This document shows positions 24,273-29,816 of a DNA stretch of 50,644 nt, piece by piece. Every line of letters begins with the position of its first letter. The first letter of the stretch is position 1. Under the pieces are notes generated by a model. It saw only the letters and a program-made list of their open reading frames with translations. It ran no database searches and was not told the DNA's origin. Location: positions 1-50,644 of the IMG/VR virus record IMGVR_UViG_3300030107_004028; one strand, 5' to 3'. Made by a program: the position numbers and the translations under genes. This DNA is from a virus.

Positions 24273-24435
24273 AGCTATCTCCATAATCGTCTAAATACTT
24301 TTTAAATCTCGACGTTCTAAATCGTGGGTTAAAGTTACTAAACATAATACATAAGTCCTCGACTAATTCCGTCTTATTGTATAATTTATGCCTAATCAAC
24401 CAATTAGCAATTCCTATAAAATGTCGTTTCGTCAT
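24259..24435 (-). CDS. Tiny basic hypothetical protein (58 aa)
   Basis: MTKRHFIGIANWLIRHKLYN begins a basic helical protein with an acidic end (DDYGDSYDDR). SD AAGGAG is 6 bases before ATG 24435. It is the first gene after the promoter at 24461-24489. Confidence 0.55.
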   Translation of the reverse strand: MTKRHFIGIANWLIRHKLYNKTELVEDLCIMFSNFNPRFRTSRFKKYLDDYGDSYDDR

Positions 24436-24460
24436 CTCTTACTCCTTTATTGTTTTAATT

Positions 24461-24489
24461 AATATACGTCTTATTTTTAACATTGTCAA
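24461..24489 (-). promoter_or_regulatory. Leftward sigma70 promoter
   Basis: Minus-strand TTGACA (24489-24484), 17 bases, TATATT (24466-24461). Stands 26 bp before ATG 24435. Its -35 end lies 9 bp below the stop codon of the 24498-24962 gene, so it boosts expression after that gene. Confidence 0.85.
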
Positions 24490-24497
24490 GACGTTTA

Positions 24498-24962
24498 TTA
24501 TTTACTTTGTCTGTATAACTTATCGAACGTTGAATCGTTTAATAAATTAAATTTATTGTCCATAAACGTATTAATGTCGTCGCCAATATTTATATTAACG
24601 TCTCCATTTTGTCTGTTAATACGTCTGTGTCTTGTAATTGAATTATTATTAATTACGACTTGTAATAGTATATCTTCGTCGTTTTCTTCTAATAAATCGA
24701 CACATACATAACTAATCTGACGCTTTAAATAATCTTTAACGTCTTTTAAATTATACTTTGGTGACGCAGTTTCTACTGCCAGTCCTTCAATATAATACGT
24801 CGTTATAGTATCAAATGTCCCGTCGTCTCTTATTTGTATTTCAAAAGATAAATCAGGCGTTCCGTCTGTTAAGTCTTGTATGTCGTCTAATACTTTACCA
24901 GTTCCGTCACAACAAGAACAACAAACTAAATCCCTATCTTTTTTATAATCGTCGGCTTTCAT
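24498..24962 (-). CDS. Hypothetical early protein with CxxCC-type cluster (154 aa)
   Basis: First leftward gene of the divergent control region. The N terminus has VCCSCCDGTGKV, which resembles one repeat of a DnaJ-type Cys-rich CxxCxGxG zinc motif. The rest is acidic and beta-rich. SD GGGAGAG precedes ATG 24962. Its promoter (25017-25045) is consensus, so it is likely among the first and most abundant products; a host-takeover role is inferred from that alone. Confidence 0.6.
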   Translation of the reverse strand: MKADDYKKDRDLVCCSCCDGTGKVLDDIQDLTDGTPDLSFEIQIRDDGTFDTITTYYIEGLAVETASPKYNLKDVKDYLKRQISYVCVDLLEENDEDILLQVVINNNSITRHRRINRQNGDVNINIGDDINTFMDNKFNLLNDSTFDKLYRQSK

Positions 24963-25016
24963 ATTCTCTCCCGTCGGTTAATGTTCTAATTTTTAATGGT
25001 TTTTTGTCCATAAGTG

Positions 25017-25045
25017 AATATAGTAAATTCTACAATAAATGTCAA
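25017..25045 (-). promoter_or_regulatory. Leftward early sigma70 promoter
   Basis: Minus-strand TTGACA (25045-25040), 17 bases, TATATT (25022-25017). It is the first leftward promoter of the divergent region and reads into the gene at 24962. Confidence 0.85.
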
Positions 25046-25086
25046 TAAAAGAATATAAATAAATTTTATCCGTCGTTTGCGACATT

Positions 25087-25200
25087 GCTCTATCTGGCTA
25101 ATATAAAAAACAATCGTCGAACAATATAGCTCTATCTGGCTTAAATAAAAGCTAATCGTCGTTAAAAATTGCTATTCGTCGTAGAAAAAAAAAGATTATT
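25087..25200. repeat. Iteron-like direct repeats in the divergent control region
   Basis: GCTCTATCTGGCT occurs perfectly at 25087-25099 and 25129-25141 (42-bp period), each followed 14-17 bp later by AATCGTCG; a further ATTCGTCGTA follows near 25174. A diverged third copy, GCTCTATCTAGCA, lies at 26167-26179 next to the DnaA boxes. The arrangement suggests binding sites for a replication initiator or a regulator between the divergent promoters. No ORF covers 25046-25422. Confidence 0.7.
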
Positions 25201-25206
25201 TAATTG

Positions 25207-25235
25207 TTGACATTCTCAAAAAGTCTTCGTAAATT
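25207..25235 (+). promoter_or_regulatory. Rightward early promoter 1
   Basis: TTGACA (25207-25212), 17 bases, TAAATT (25230-25235). First of three tandem rightward promoters before the gene at 25423. Confidence 0.75.
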
Positions 25236-25266
25236 TCAAACTTTTTTAAAATAAATAAAAAAATAC

Positions 25267-25295
25267 TTGCTTTTGTAATTTTAAATCGTTAAATT
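25267..25295 (+). promoter_or_regulatory. Rightward early promoter 2
   Basis: TTGCTT (25267-25272), 17 bases, TAAATT (25290-25295), embedded in an ACTTGCTTTT block shared with promoters at 25359 and 26064. The initially transcribed region is G-rich, with GGG at 25299, 25309 and 25313. Confidence 0.7.
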
Positions 25296-25358
25296 GCAGG
25301 GTGGACGTGGGCGGGTATAGTAGCTCTAAACGTCGTATAAATAAATATTTAAAAACAC

Positions 25359-25387
25359 TTGCTTTTTAAAAATAACGTCAATATATT
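25359..25387 (+). promoter_or_regulatory. Rightward early promoter 3
   Basis: TTGCTT (25359-25364), 17 bases, TATATT (25382-25387), giving a leader of about 30 nt before ATG 25423. The surrounding CACTTGCTTTTTA block is repeated at 26062. Confidence 0.75.
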
Positions 25388-25422
25388 ATAGGGTTACTTT
25401 AATTAATAAAAAGGATATACAT

Positions 25423-25920
25423 ATGAGTTTAATAGAAAAAGGCGTAGAAATAGAGGTAAATAAAACCAAGCCAATGAACACTACACAATGGAAAGAACAC
25501 TTGTCAGGGTTTGAAAGGCGTTGGGATGAGCTTGCTGAAGATAAAGAAGAGCTTAATCTTCTGAAATCTATGGACAAGATGCCAAAAGAAACCATCTCTA
25601 AAAAAGAGAAGAGGATTCAAAGAATGGAAGAGCGTTTGTTGAATGAGCAAGAGCTACATTTTGCCACTTACCACGAAAAAGGTAAGAAGAGAAGAGCATC
25701 ATCTTCCAAGATTGAGGCGTCGATTCTTACTATGTTAGAAGGTAAAGATAAAGAGAAATTGACTGAAATGATTTCAAAGCATAGAAGTCAGGGAATTGCT
25801 ATTACTAAATTCTTACGTGAGAAGAATGTAGTAACAACAAAAACGAAGAACGGAGGAGACGAAGTTGAGGCTTATCCTACGTGCTCTACTAAATGGGACA
25901 ACGATAACGAAGTTTCTTAA
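25423..25920 (+). CDS. Strongly expressed early hypothetical protein (165 aa)
   Basis: Three tandem promoters precede it and a perfect intrinsic terminator follows 14 bases after its stop, so it is a monocistronic, probably very abundant, early product. Its codon choice also looks less AT-biased than its neighbours. The protein is highly charged and helical (KEKRIQRMEERLLNEQELHF, then EGKDKEKLTEMISKHRSQG) with a more polar C terminus. It could be a DNA-binding, nucleoid-like or takeover protein; no domain recognised. SD AAAAGGATATAC. Confidence 0.7.
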   Translation: MSLIEKGVEIEVNKTKPMNTTQWKEHLSGFERRWDELAEDKEELNLLKSMDKMPKETISKKEKRIQRMEERLLNEQELHFATYHEKGKKRRASSSKIEASILTMLEGKDKEKLTEMISKHRSQGIAITKFLREKNVVTTKTKNGGDEVEAYPTCSTKWDNDNEVS

Positions 25921-25933
25921 GTAGAGAGAAGAG

Positions 25934-25964
25934 GACGGGACATATTTTTGTCCCGTCTTTTTTT
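25934..25964 (+). terminator. Rho-independent terminator
   Basis: GACGGGAC (25934-25941) pairs perfectly with GTCCCGTC (25950-25957) across an 8-base loop and is followed by a run of T. It ends the transcript of the 25423 gene and insulates the DnaA-box region downstream. Confidence 0.93.
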
Positions 25965-26063
25965 GCCCTTTTTTTATTTTTTTATTGACTTTGTCATTTT
26001 TAAGTGGTAAATTTGAGTAGGGCATACCATATTTTAAGGCGTAAAAAATAATTAAAAAAACAC

Positions 26064-26092
26064 TTGCTTTTTATTTTTAAAACACGTAAATT
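26064..26092 (+). promoter_or_regulatory. Rightward promoter directed across the DnaA boxes
   Basis: TTGCTT (26064-26069), 17 bases, TAAATT (26087-26092). The nearest gene (26366) has its own promoter, so this one reads mainly through a G-quadruplex motif and the DnaA boxes. It may give a primer or an origin-activating transcript. Confidence 0.7.
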
Positions 26093-26096
26093 GGAA

Positions 26097-26117
26097 GGGA
26101 GGTGAGGGAGGGAAGGG
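26097..26117 (+). other. G-quadruplex motif at a transcription start
   Basis: Four GGG runs (26097-26099, 26106-26108, 26110-26112, 26115-26117) with loops of 6, 1 and 2 bases meet the usual G4 definition. They lie on the non-template strand directly downstream of the 26064-26092 promoter, a layout that favours R-loops. Confidence 0.7.
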
Positions 26118-26130
26118 ATAAAATAATAGA

Positions 26131-26150
26131 TGTGGATAACTTGTGGATAA
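26131..26150 (-). other. Pair of consensus DnaA boxes (probable replication origin)
   Basis: TGTGGATAA occurs at 26131-26139 and 26142-26150, i.e. TTATCCACA twice on the minus strand, spaced 11 bp, about one helical turn. The flanks are AT-rich, especially 26180-26200. The boxes lie in the 445-bp gene-free stretch 25921-26365, between a terminator and the next gene, in the only divergent region of the window. Host DnaA binding is inferred. I found no other exact box. Confidence 0.75.
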
Positions 26151-26197
26151 CTTTTCGCCGAGTTTTGCTCTATCTAGCATAATTAAAAAATAATTAT

Positions 26198-26223
26198 TAT
26201 AGCACCATCATCTATATAGCACC
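26198..26223. repeat. Short tandem repeat TATAGCACC
   Basis: TATAGCACC at 26198-26206 and 26215-26223, a 17-bp period, adjacent to the DnaA boxes and the diverged iteron at 26167-26179. Possibly further initiator or regulator sites. Confidence 0.5.
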
Positions 26224-26306
26224 GTCTTTAGCATTGATTAGGGGTATTTTGATTAAACTCTACATTTTATAGGGGTCGAGGATATAAATAAAAATTACAA
26301 ATAGTA

Positions 26307-26347
26307 TTGACAATAGATAAAAGTATTATTAACTTGTGTTAATTTAA
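26307..26347 (+). promoter_or_regulatory. Rightward promoter with overlapping palindromic operator
   Basis: TTGACA (26307-26312), 17 bases, TAACTT (26330-26335). The -10 lies inside a perfect inverted repeat, TTAACTTGTGTTAA (26329-26342; 5-bp arms, 4-bp spacer), within a 22-bp block that recurs exactly 300 bp downstream at 26626-26647. A dimeric repressor bound here would block RNA polymerase. Confidence 0.65.
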
Positions 26348-26365
26348 CAAATAAAAGGAATTGAT

Positions 26366-26632
26366 ATGAAAGCAAAAGAATTAAAAGAGATACTAAAAAA
26401 TATTCCAGACGATAATCCAATAGGATTTTATATTGTAGGGGTAGAATGGACTGATAAATACGATATTAATTTAGGAAATCCAGAAGTTATTTGTTCTAAT
26501 GGAATAAATGATGAGGGTTGGGTAGATTTTGGATTTCAAATACCAGATTCTATAAATTCAAGAACGATAAACAAAACAAAAATGATATCTGAATTGAATA
26601 AAATACTTGATATTGAAAAAAAGCCTTATTAA
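26366..26632 (+). CDS. Small hypothetical protein under palindromic operator (88 aa)
   Basis: MKAKELKEILKNIPDDNPIG begins a mixed alpha/beta protein with WTDKYDINLGNPEVI and a DFGFQIPDS strand. SD AAAAGGAATTG. It resembles small phage early proteins of unknown role; no family recognised. It is bracketed by two copies of the TTAACTTGTGTTAA operator. Confidence 0.55.
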   Translation: MKAKELKEILKNIPDDNPIGFYIVGVEWTDKYDINLGNPEVICSNGINDEGWVDFGFQIPDSINSRTINKTKMISELNKILDIEKKPY

Positions 26633-26642
26633 CTTGTGTTAA
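26629..26642. promoter_or_regulatory. Second copy of palindromic operator
   Basis: TTAACTTGTGTTAA, identical to 26329-26342, within a 22-bp repeat. It lies in the short gap before the 26670 gene and overlaps the stop codon of the 26366 gene. No clear -35 is seen here, so it may control read-through or an internal start. Confidence 0.6.
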
Positions 26643-26669
26643 TTTAATAAACTAAATTAGGAGTATGAT

Positions 26670-27257
26670 ATGATGTATGATAATGAAATTAATAGAGATG
26701 AACACTATGACGAAGGGAATAGAATGTCTACTATTGCGTGGCGTTGTGGCGACTTGTTGGAAGCTAACGGGTTTAAAGAGCTTAAAACGTCTATTCCGTC
26801 GTTTCGTCCTTACTTATTAAGTAAGTATAATGAAAAATTCTATAGCGACGAATATAAGGAATTTAAGTTAGATAATCCTTGTATAGATATATACTACAAT
26901 AAGCAATTAAAAGTATATGCTACGTTGAACGTAGATACTGAAGTAATATCCTTTGAATATAGAAGCGACAATAACGAGGCATATCTTGGATACTTTGATG
27001 TTGTTGAAAACATAGACGTTCATTGGTTGTTTGGAGATTGGAGGAAAAGAACAAACGATACGGATAGAGGTATAATGGAAGATGTATGTTGTGAACGTGA
27101 TGGTGACGGGTGTTATCACGATACTAATCTATATTGGGCAATAGATACAAATCTAATACGTAATGGACGTAACTTGTTGGTATGGGTTAAAGATAGTGGT
27201 GACTTTGAGAGAAGAATAGAGAAAATAGGAAGAAGTAAATATATGATAGTTAAATAA
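26670..27257 (+). CDS. Hypothetical early protein (195 aa)
   Basis: Starts MMYDNEINRDEHYDEGNRMS (the second ATG is equally possible) after SD AGGAGTATGAT. Acidic and aromatic with several Trp (DVHWLFGDWRKRTNDTDRG) and a CCERDGDGCYHD segment with three Cys. No recognised family. It shares the CGTCG-rich base composition of the leftward early genes. A structured terminator follows at 27279. Confidence 0.55.
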   Translation: MMYDNEINRDEHYDEGNRMSTIAWRCGDLLEANGFKELKTSIPSFRPYLLSKYNEKFYSDEYKEFKLDNPCIDIYYNKQLKVYATLNVDTEVISFEYRSDNNEAYLGYFDVVENIDVHWLFGDWRKRTNDTDRGIMEDVCCERDGDGCYHDTNLYWAIDTNLIRNGRNLLVWVKDSGDFERRIEKIGRSKYMIVK

Positions 27258-27278
27258 TAGTCATATCATACCACGCTG

Positions 27279-27329
27279 AACGCCTTGCTTCGTCCCTAAC
27301 GGCTACTATGGGACGTTGTAGGGCGTTTT
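27279..27329 (+). terminator. Two-tier hairpin / probable terminator or structured RNA
   Basis: AACGCC (27279-27284) pairs with GGCGTT (27322-27327), and CGTCCC (27291-27296) pairs with GGGACG (27310-27315), separated by symmetric 6-base internal loops. Four T follow. It stands 20 bases after the 26670 gene. It may terminate that transcript or be a stable RNA end; the large internal loop is unusual for a simple terminator. Confidence 0.6.
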
Positions 27330-27690
27330 GTGTCAAATCCATTTTCGATTTTCAACGTAATTCTCTATTTTGCAAAATCTAAAAGACCCGACGCCCTTGT
27401 GAAATACAAGAGGCACACACAAAATCTTGCATTTTTTTGAGAATGGGATGTTTTTTTCAACTTTTCTGTAAAATTTCGGGGAAATACTCTGAAATAATAT
27501 TTTTTTCTTGATTAAAATTATTTTTTTTTGGAAAATTTGTCGCGTTACTCTGAGTATTGAGTATTAAGGATAAATAAGATAGTAAAGATTTATTTTTTTA
27601 AGAGCACCGAGTATTAAAGGTAAACATTTTCTTTTCCTTTTGTCAACATCTTTTTGAAATTATTTATTTTAAACTATTTTCATTTAGTTG
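27330..27690. other. Gene-free AT-rich intergenic stretch
   Basis: I see no ORF. The stretch contains long T and A runs, a degenerate repeat of GAGTATTGAGTATTAAGG and GAGTATTAAAGG (near 27553 and 27609), and a short inverted repeat CCCTTGTGAAATACAAGAGG. It may hold regulatory sites or a small RNA; nothing specific is recognised. Confidence 0.4.
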
Positions 27691-27718
27691 TTGACTTGTG
27701 TATTAATATAAGTGTAAC
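27691..27718 (+). promoter_or_regulatory. Rightward promoter-like element before the 27730 gene
   Basis: TTGACT (27691-27696) then TGTAAC (27713-27718) after 16 bases; the -10 is weak. ATG 27730 lies within about 12 bases of the -10 and lacks an SD, so the first message could be leaderless. TTGACTTGTGT resembles half of the 26329 operator. Confidence 0.45.
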
Positions 27719-27729
27719 TTACGTACACA

Positions 27730-27957
27730 ATGGCTGAAAAACCATCAAAAGAACAACTAATTGAAGAAGCAGAAGCTATCATAGAAAAGCACTTCGAACA
27801 AGTACCTCATCTGGGAGAACCAAACGAAGAAGCACTGAATGGTCTTAGAAGAGAAGTTTTGAACGGAAAGCTCAAAAAAGAAAGAAAAAAATATGAAGAT
27901 GCAATCGAATGGATAAGAAGAAAAACAAAGAAACGCTTCGAGAAGGGAGAAAAATGA
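27730..27957 (+). CDS. Small charged helical protein (75 aa)
   Basis: MAEKPSKEQLIEEAEAIIEK, then a Lys/Arg-rich helix (KLKKERKKYEDAIEWIRRK). No SD is visible before ATG 27730. It overlaps the metallopeptidase gene by ATGA. Function unknown. Confidence 0.55.
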   Translation: MAEKPSKEQLIEEAEAIIEKHFEQVPHLGEPNEEALNGLRREVLNGKLKKERKKYEDAIEWIRRKTKKRFEKGEK

Positions 27958-28247
27958 AACTAAATATAGGTGGACACGAATATACTATAGAAGAAAGAAC
28001 ATTAAAAGCAAGTGACTCTACAAAAGAGCTATATGGCAGTCATTTAGTAAAAGATAATGTAATTTTTATTAATAAGGACATAGCACAATCAAGAAGGAGA
28101 GAAACCTTGATACACGAGGTCTTGCACGCCGTTTTTTACAACAGAGGCATAGAACACGATGAACCATTAATAGAAACCCTATCAAATGGGCTGCATCAAT
28201 TAGGAGTAGGAGACTATTTATGGAAAAAAGCACGAAAAAAATCATAG
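27954..28247 (+). CDS. Small zinc metallopeptidase-like protein (HExxH)
   Basis: A 97-residue protein from ATG 27954 (SD AAGGGAGAAA); a longer frame from 27909 overlaps the upstream gene and is not needed. ETLIHEVLHAVFYNRGIEHD contains the HExxH zinc motif, followed by PLIETLSNGL, where a third-ligand Glu is expected. Strands before it (VIFINKDIAQ) match the minimal IrrE/ImmA- or SprT-like phage peptidases. It could degrade a host regulator; the substrate is unknown. The family-level assignment is by motif only. Confidence 0.75.
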   Translation: MKLNIGGHEYTIEERTLKASDSTKELYGSHLVKDNVIFINKDIAQSRRRETLIHEVLHAVFYNRGIEHDEPLIETLSNGLHQLGVGDYLWKKARKKS

Positions 28248-28390
28248 AAGCTAAAAAATCAGGGAATAAAGAGCTTGTACAGAAATTACAGCAAGAATAC
28301 GATAAAGAGTTAAAAATAATAAGAAGTTTAGAAGATGTTAAGGATAAGGAGGATTTTCCGAAAGATGACACAAAAAACAACAACAGCTGA
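28220..28390 (+). CDS. Small charged coiled-coil protein (56 aa)
   Basis: MEKSTKKIIEAKKSGNKELV, then QKLQQEYDKELKIIRSLEDV: one long amphipathic helix ending in an acidic tail. It overlaps the metallopeptidase end by 28 bases and the next gene by 26 bases. SD AGGAGACT. Function unknown. Confidence 0.5.
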   Translation: MEKSTKKIIEAKKSGNKELVQKLQQEYDKELKIIRSLEDVKDKEDFPKDDTKNNNS

Positions 28391-28724
28391 AGATGTAGTA
28401 GCATATATTAAAGAAAATTACCCCGAAACAGAAGGAATGTTTCAAAAAGAGCTAAATAATATGTATATGACTTTTTGCAAGAAACAGTACGATTATGGCC
28501 CAAATAACATAGCAATGGGTACATTGTTGAAAAACGATAAAGAAATCAGCACATCTCTATTAGGTATAATAGTAAGGATGAATGATAAGATAAACAGACT
28601 ACTTAACCTATCAACCAAACACGACCTCAAAGCTCAGAATGAGCCAATTGAGGATGCGTTTTTAGATATAGCAATATATTGCATAATGGCGTTAATAGTC
28701 AAATCAAGGAAATGGAGCAAATAA
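28365..28724 (+). CDS. Nmad1/DUF1599-like nucleotide-modification-associated protein
   Basis: A 119-residue protein from ATG 28365 (MTQKTTTAEDVV); AAGGAGG lies 12 bases upstream. The segment FCKKQYDYGPNNIAMGT, then LLGIIVRMNDKINRLLNL and IEDAFLDIAIYCIMA, matches the 'K..DYG..N...G.....R..DK..RL.NL....EP..D...D...Y' pattern of a phage family annotated as nucleotide modification associated domain 1. Family members are proposed to act on nucleotides in phages with modified DNA, but no activity is proven. The domain assignment is from memory of the pattern. Confidence 0.6.
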   Translation: MTQKTTTAEDVVAYIKENYPETEGMFQKELNNMYMTFCKKQYDYGPNNIAMGTLLKNDKEISTSLLGIIVRMNDKINRLLNLSTKHDLKAQNEPIEDAFLDIAIYCIMALIVKSRKWSK

Positions 28725-28828
28725 TGGCTAAAAAGAAAACAAAAAAGAAATCTGTTAAAAAGCTAAACTTTTGGCAAAGAGTAGCTAATGGGTGGAAAAA
28801 GTTCTTTTCATCTGCTTGGAGCAAATAA
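28724..28828 (+). CDS. Tiny Lys-rich amphipathic protein (34 aa)
   Basis: MAKKKTKKKSVKKLNFWQRV, then a Trp/Phe-rich C terminus (GWKKFFSSAWSK). Basic head and aromatic amphipathic tail resemble membrane-active peptides. The stop/start junctions on both sides read GGAGCAAATAATGGCT, a 16-base direct repeat at 28715 and 28819. Confidence 0.5.
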   Translation: MAKKKTKKKSVKKLNFWQRVANGWKKFFSSAWSK

Positions 28829-29553
28829 TGGCTGCAATTAAATGGACAGAGGACGAAGTAAGAATCTTAGACCAATATGAACGTACAGCTAAGTCAGCGT
28901 TCGTATTATATCAAGAAGTAAGAAAAGCTGGATATAATAGAACGTATAAGGCTGTTACACGTAAAATTGAAAGTCTAGGATTAAGAAAACCAAAAAGGTA
29001 CGTAACAGGGCACGAAAAAACTATTGGATACTTAGATATTGAATCTACTGGATTTAGTGCTAATATAGACTTGATGTTGTCTTGGTGTATAAAACCAAGA
29101 GGAGGTAAGGTAGTTGGTGCTGTGATTACTAGAGAAGAGCTAATGTCTGATAATCAAGACGCTAGAATCGTGGAACAGCTTGTTGAAGAAATGAACAAGT
29201 ATGACGTTATAATGACGTATTATGGAACAAGGTTCGACATTCCTTTCATTAGAACAAGGGCTTTATATCACGGCACTCACTTTCCTATGTATAGACAAAA
29301 GTCTCATAAAGACCTATACTATGTTGTGAGGTCTAAGTTGAAGTTACATAGGTCATCTCTAATGGCTGCTACTGAATTTTTTGGCATAGCAGGGAAAACT
29401 CGCGTTAGACCTGAGTATTGGCAGAAAGCACGTTGGGGTGATGCAAAATCACTGAAATACATTTATGACCACAATGTTGCAGATGTAGCTATATTAGAAA
29501 GACTGCATCGTAAGATAGAAGATTACGCTGCACCAACAGTTAACCCAATTTAG
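28828..29553 (+). CDS. DEDD-family 3'-5' exonuclease with N-terminal Myb/SANT-like helix domain
   Basis: A 241-residue protein. I use ATG 28828 (MAAIKWTEDEVRIL). The first 60 residues look like a SANT/Myb or GcrA-type DNA-binding unit (WTEDEVRILDQY, YKAVTRKIESLGLRKP). Then an RNase H-like exonuclease: GYLDIESTGF (D-x-E), YYGTRFDIPFIRTRA (Asp in F-D-x-P) and YDHNVADVAILERL (final Asp). This is the order of polymerase-B/YprB-type proofreading exonucleases without a polymerase. It may assist the host polymerase, repair or recombination. Confidence 0.8.
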   Translation: MAAIKWTEDEVRILDQYERTAKSAFVLYQEVRKAGYNRTYKAVTRKIESLGLRKPKRYVTGHEKTIGYLDIESTGFSANIDLMLSWCIKPRGGKVVGAVITREELMSDNQDARIVEQLVEEMNKYDVIMTYYGTRFDIPFIRTRALYHGTHFPMYRQKSHKDLYYVVRSKLKLHRSSLMAATEFFGIAGKTRVRPEYWQKARWGDAKSLKYIYDHNVADVAILERLHRKIEDYAAPTVNPI

Positions 29554-29561
29554 GAGAAACA

Positions 29562-29807
29562 ATGAAGAAAAACTCAAAACAAGAGCCTAACAAAATCTTT
29601 TTCAATGAAAAAGAGTATGAGTTCAACACTAGTGACTTAAGCGATGAAGGACAAACTCAATACGCTAGAGCAAACCAACTTGCAGTAGAATTAATGCAAA
29701 TGGAAAGAGCAGCGGCTGAGAAACGCTTTATTATCAACAATTACATCCAATTCGTAGTAGATGAAATCGAAAAAGAAAAAGATGTTGACGAAGATGATAA
29801 AAAATAA
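29562..29807 (+). CDS. Small conserved phage-type protein (81 aa)
   Basis: The segment EYEFNTSDLSDEGQTQYARA followed by QLAVELMQMERAAAEKRF is a pattern I associate with small proteins of marine phages of unknown function. Helical with an acidic end. SD AGGAGAAAC. Sits between the exonuclease and the terminase small subunit. Confidence 0.6.
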   Translation: MKKNSKQEPNKIFFNEKEYEFNTSDLSDEGQTQYARANQLAVELMQMERAAAEKRFIINNYIQFVVDEIEKEKDVDEDDKK

Positions 29808-29816
29808 GTATATTAA

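Noticed and set aside
28335-28364. Upstream ATG at 28335 for the Nmad1-like gene
   Set aside because: The stronger SD AAGGAGG lies between this ATG and the one at 28365, and homology-like sequence begins at MTQK.
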